Assembly (NCBI GenBank): GCA_023445955.1
Contig: JAEXJH010000503.1
Span: forward strand, 1 to 15,846
DNA length: 15,846 nucleotides
DNA from: Pseudomonadota bacterium
GTDB taxonomy: Bacteria > Pseudomonadota > Alphaproteobacteria > Caulobacterales > Caulobacteraceae
Direction: 5' to 3'
Position numbers and translations under genes: made by a program
Shown: positions 14,601 through 15,846 of the stretch, one piece after another
Position numbering within the stretch: the stretch's first letter is position 1
Layout: the number at the start of each line of letters is the position of its first letter
Notes under the pieces: model-generated
Told to the model about the DNA's origin: nothing
The model's input: the letters and a program-made list of their open reading frames with translations, nothing else
The model's database searches: none

Positions 14601-15846
14601 ATCCGATTACCCTTGGCGATCCGGCCCAGGTGATACGCGCTGGGCTTTGGCGTGCGCTTGAAGGTCTTCAGGTCCACCGCCACCAGGCCGAAGTGCTTGT
14701 CGAAGCCGGACGTCCACTCGAAATTGTCCAGCAGCGACCAGTAGAGATAGCTGTGCACCGGGATCCCCTCATCGAGGCACTGGCGCACGCCGGCCAGCGC
14801 CCGGTCGATGAACACGATCCGCCGCGCGTCGTCGTCGGCGCCGATGCCGCTCTCGGTGACATAGATCGGCTTGCCGATCGTGTGGTGCGCCCAGCGGATC
14901 GTCGCCGCCAGCGCCTCGGGCCGGAACTCGTAGCCGGCCGCCGTCATCTCCGTGCCCTTGGGCCACAGGACGATGCCTTTGTCGTCATAGAGCAGCCGGG
15001 TGTAGGTCTGCACGCCGGTGAAGTCGCTGTGGGTGCGGGCCACGTCGACCCAGCCGCCATAGAGCGCCTTCTCCATCTGGGGCGCGATCGAGTTCTCGCC
15101 GACGGCCGCCACCTCCTGCGTCGTCAGGCTGACCCCGACCTGCACCGCGCCGCGTTCGGCCTTGATCGCCGCGTAGCCCTTGCGATGGGCGTCCAGCATG
15201 ATCGGCTGGCTGATCTCGGGATTGGAATAGGCCATGGCCATGAACGCAGGCGAGCCCGTCGCCTTGCGCGCGGCCTCCAGCATCTTGGCCCGGATCGGAT
15301 TGGGCGGCGCCATCGCGCCCATCACCTGGACCAGCAGCTGGACATTGGCCTCGTTGAAGGTGGTGCAGCGGCCCATCAGGGCGCCGAACTTCTTCGTCAC
15401 CACCTGGCAGTACCGCGCGAACAGGTCCGCCGCGTCCGGCCGCTCCCACCCGCCGCGGGCCGAGAACCACAGCGGGGCCGAGAAGTGGTTGAAGGTGACG
15501 ATCGGCGTCTGGCCCCGCGCGTGGCAGGTCTCCAGCACCCGGACATAGTGATCGAGCTCGGCGTTGGAGAACTGGCCCTCGCTGGGCTCAATCCGGCTCC
15601 ACTCGATGCCGAAGCGGTAGGTGTTGAAGCCCAGCGCCGCGTTCAGCGCGATGTCCTCGGCGTAGCGATGATAGCTGTCACAGGCGTCGCCCGAGCGGTC
15701 CTTGTAGACGGTCGGCGTCAGGTTCTCGAGCAGCCAGGTGTCGGCATTGACGTTGTTGCCCTCGCTCTGGTGGCCGGAGATGGCCGTTCCCCACAGGAAG
15801 CCCTTGGGCAGCGGCTTGGCGCCCGGCGCAGCGGCCAGGCCGGCGG
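14597..15846 (-). CDS. Glycoside hydrolase family 1 beta-glucosidase (5' partial)
   Basis: The frame is open to the window edge; 415 residues are visible from 15844. The visible N-terminus 'AGLAAAPGAKPLP' looks like the end of a signal peptide or export leader, and GH1 begins with 'FLWGTAISGHQSEG', so little is missing. The acid/base glutamate lies in 'TFNEAN' (codon 15350-15352) and the nucleophile in 'YVTESGIG' (codon 14852-14854), where most relatives have TFNEP and TENG. Other GH1 landmarks are 'FNTYRFGIEWSRIEP', 'VTFNHFSAPLWF', 'YLYWSLLDNFEWTSGFDKHFG' and 'RTPKPSAYHLGRI'. Members hydrolyse beta-glucosides or related beta-glycosides. Exact substrate preference is not readable. It may be controlled by the convergent AraC gene, whose stop overlaps its own. 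Confidence 0.92.
   Translation of the reverse strand, partial: AGLAAAPGAKPLPKGFLWGTAISGHQSEGNNVNADTWLLENLTPTVYKDRSGDACDSYHRYAEDIALNAALGFNTYRFGIEWSRIEPSEGQFSNAELDHYVRVLETCHARGQTPIVTFNHFSAPLWFSARGGWERPDAADLFARYCQVVTKKFGALMGRCTTFNEANVQLLVQVMGAMAPPNPIRAKMLEAARKATGSPAFMAMAYSNPEISQPIMLDAHRKGYAAIKAERGAVQVGVSLTTQEVAAVGENSIAPQMEKALYGGWVDVARTHSDFTGVQTYTRLLYDDKGIVLWPKGTEMTAAGYEFRPEALAATIRWAHHTIGKPIYVTESGIGADDDARRIVFIDRALAGVRQCLDEGIPVHSYLYWSLLDNFEWTSGFDKHFGLVAVDLKTFKRTPKPSAYHLGRIAKGNRI

Overview
The window is very GC-rich with strong G/C bias at third codon positions. It looks like chromosomal DNA of an alphaproteobacterium of the Caulobacter group. The best pointer is the last ~190 residues of a giant secreted protein, which read like the lipopolysaccharide-anchoring N-terminal domain of the Caulobacter S-layer protein RsaA (comparison from memory). 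A TonB-dependent receptor, an M13 peptidase and an exported GH1 glucosidase also fit an oligotrophic Caulobacterales lifestyle.

Layout: (1) Bases 2-2970, plus strand: a tight three-gene cluster. It holds a TonB-dependent outer-membrane receptor (5' end cut by the window), a YcnI/DUF1775 periplasmic protein and a PCu(A)C copper chaperone. Gaps are about 12 bases, with Shine-Dalgarno sequences sitting on the preceding stop codons. This looks like a copper uptake/handling operon. (2) 3069-5189, plus: an exported M13 (neprilysin-type) zinc metallopeptidase, followed by a strong intrinsic terminator at 5213-5242. (3) 5251-13305, minus: one gene for a 2684-residue, cysteine-free, signal-peptide-less repeat protein. 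From the N-terminus it has seven repeats at exactly 52-residue spacing (probable beta-propeller), a second propeller-like region, cadherin/Ig-like modules, six ~97-residue Ig-like repeats in an A-B alternation, a Pro/Thr linker, six RTX calcium-binding nonapeptides, and the RsaA-like domain at the very C-terminus. (4) 13306-13685: a comparatively AT-rich divergent control region with several inverted repeats, including a long dyad just before the regulator gene. (5) 13686-14600, plus: an AraC-family regulator. (6) 14597-15846, minus: a GH1 beta-glucosidase (5' end cut), whose stop codon overlaps that of the AraC gene on a shared CTAG.

Working model: the copper cluster captures and delivers copper in the envelope. 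The giant protein is probably exported by a type I system encoded elsewhere (perhaps the one that serves the S-layer). It would be held on the O-antigen by its RsaA-like C-terminus and project its repeat stalk and propeller head outward as an adhesin or surface sensor. The AraC protein may control the glucosidase, the giant gene or itself. No RNA gene, mobile element or CRISPR array was found.
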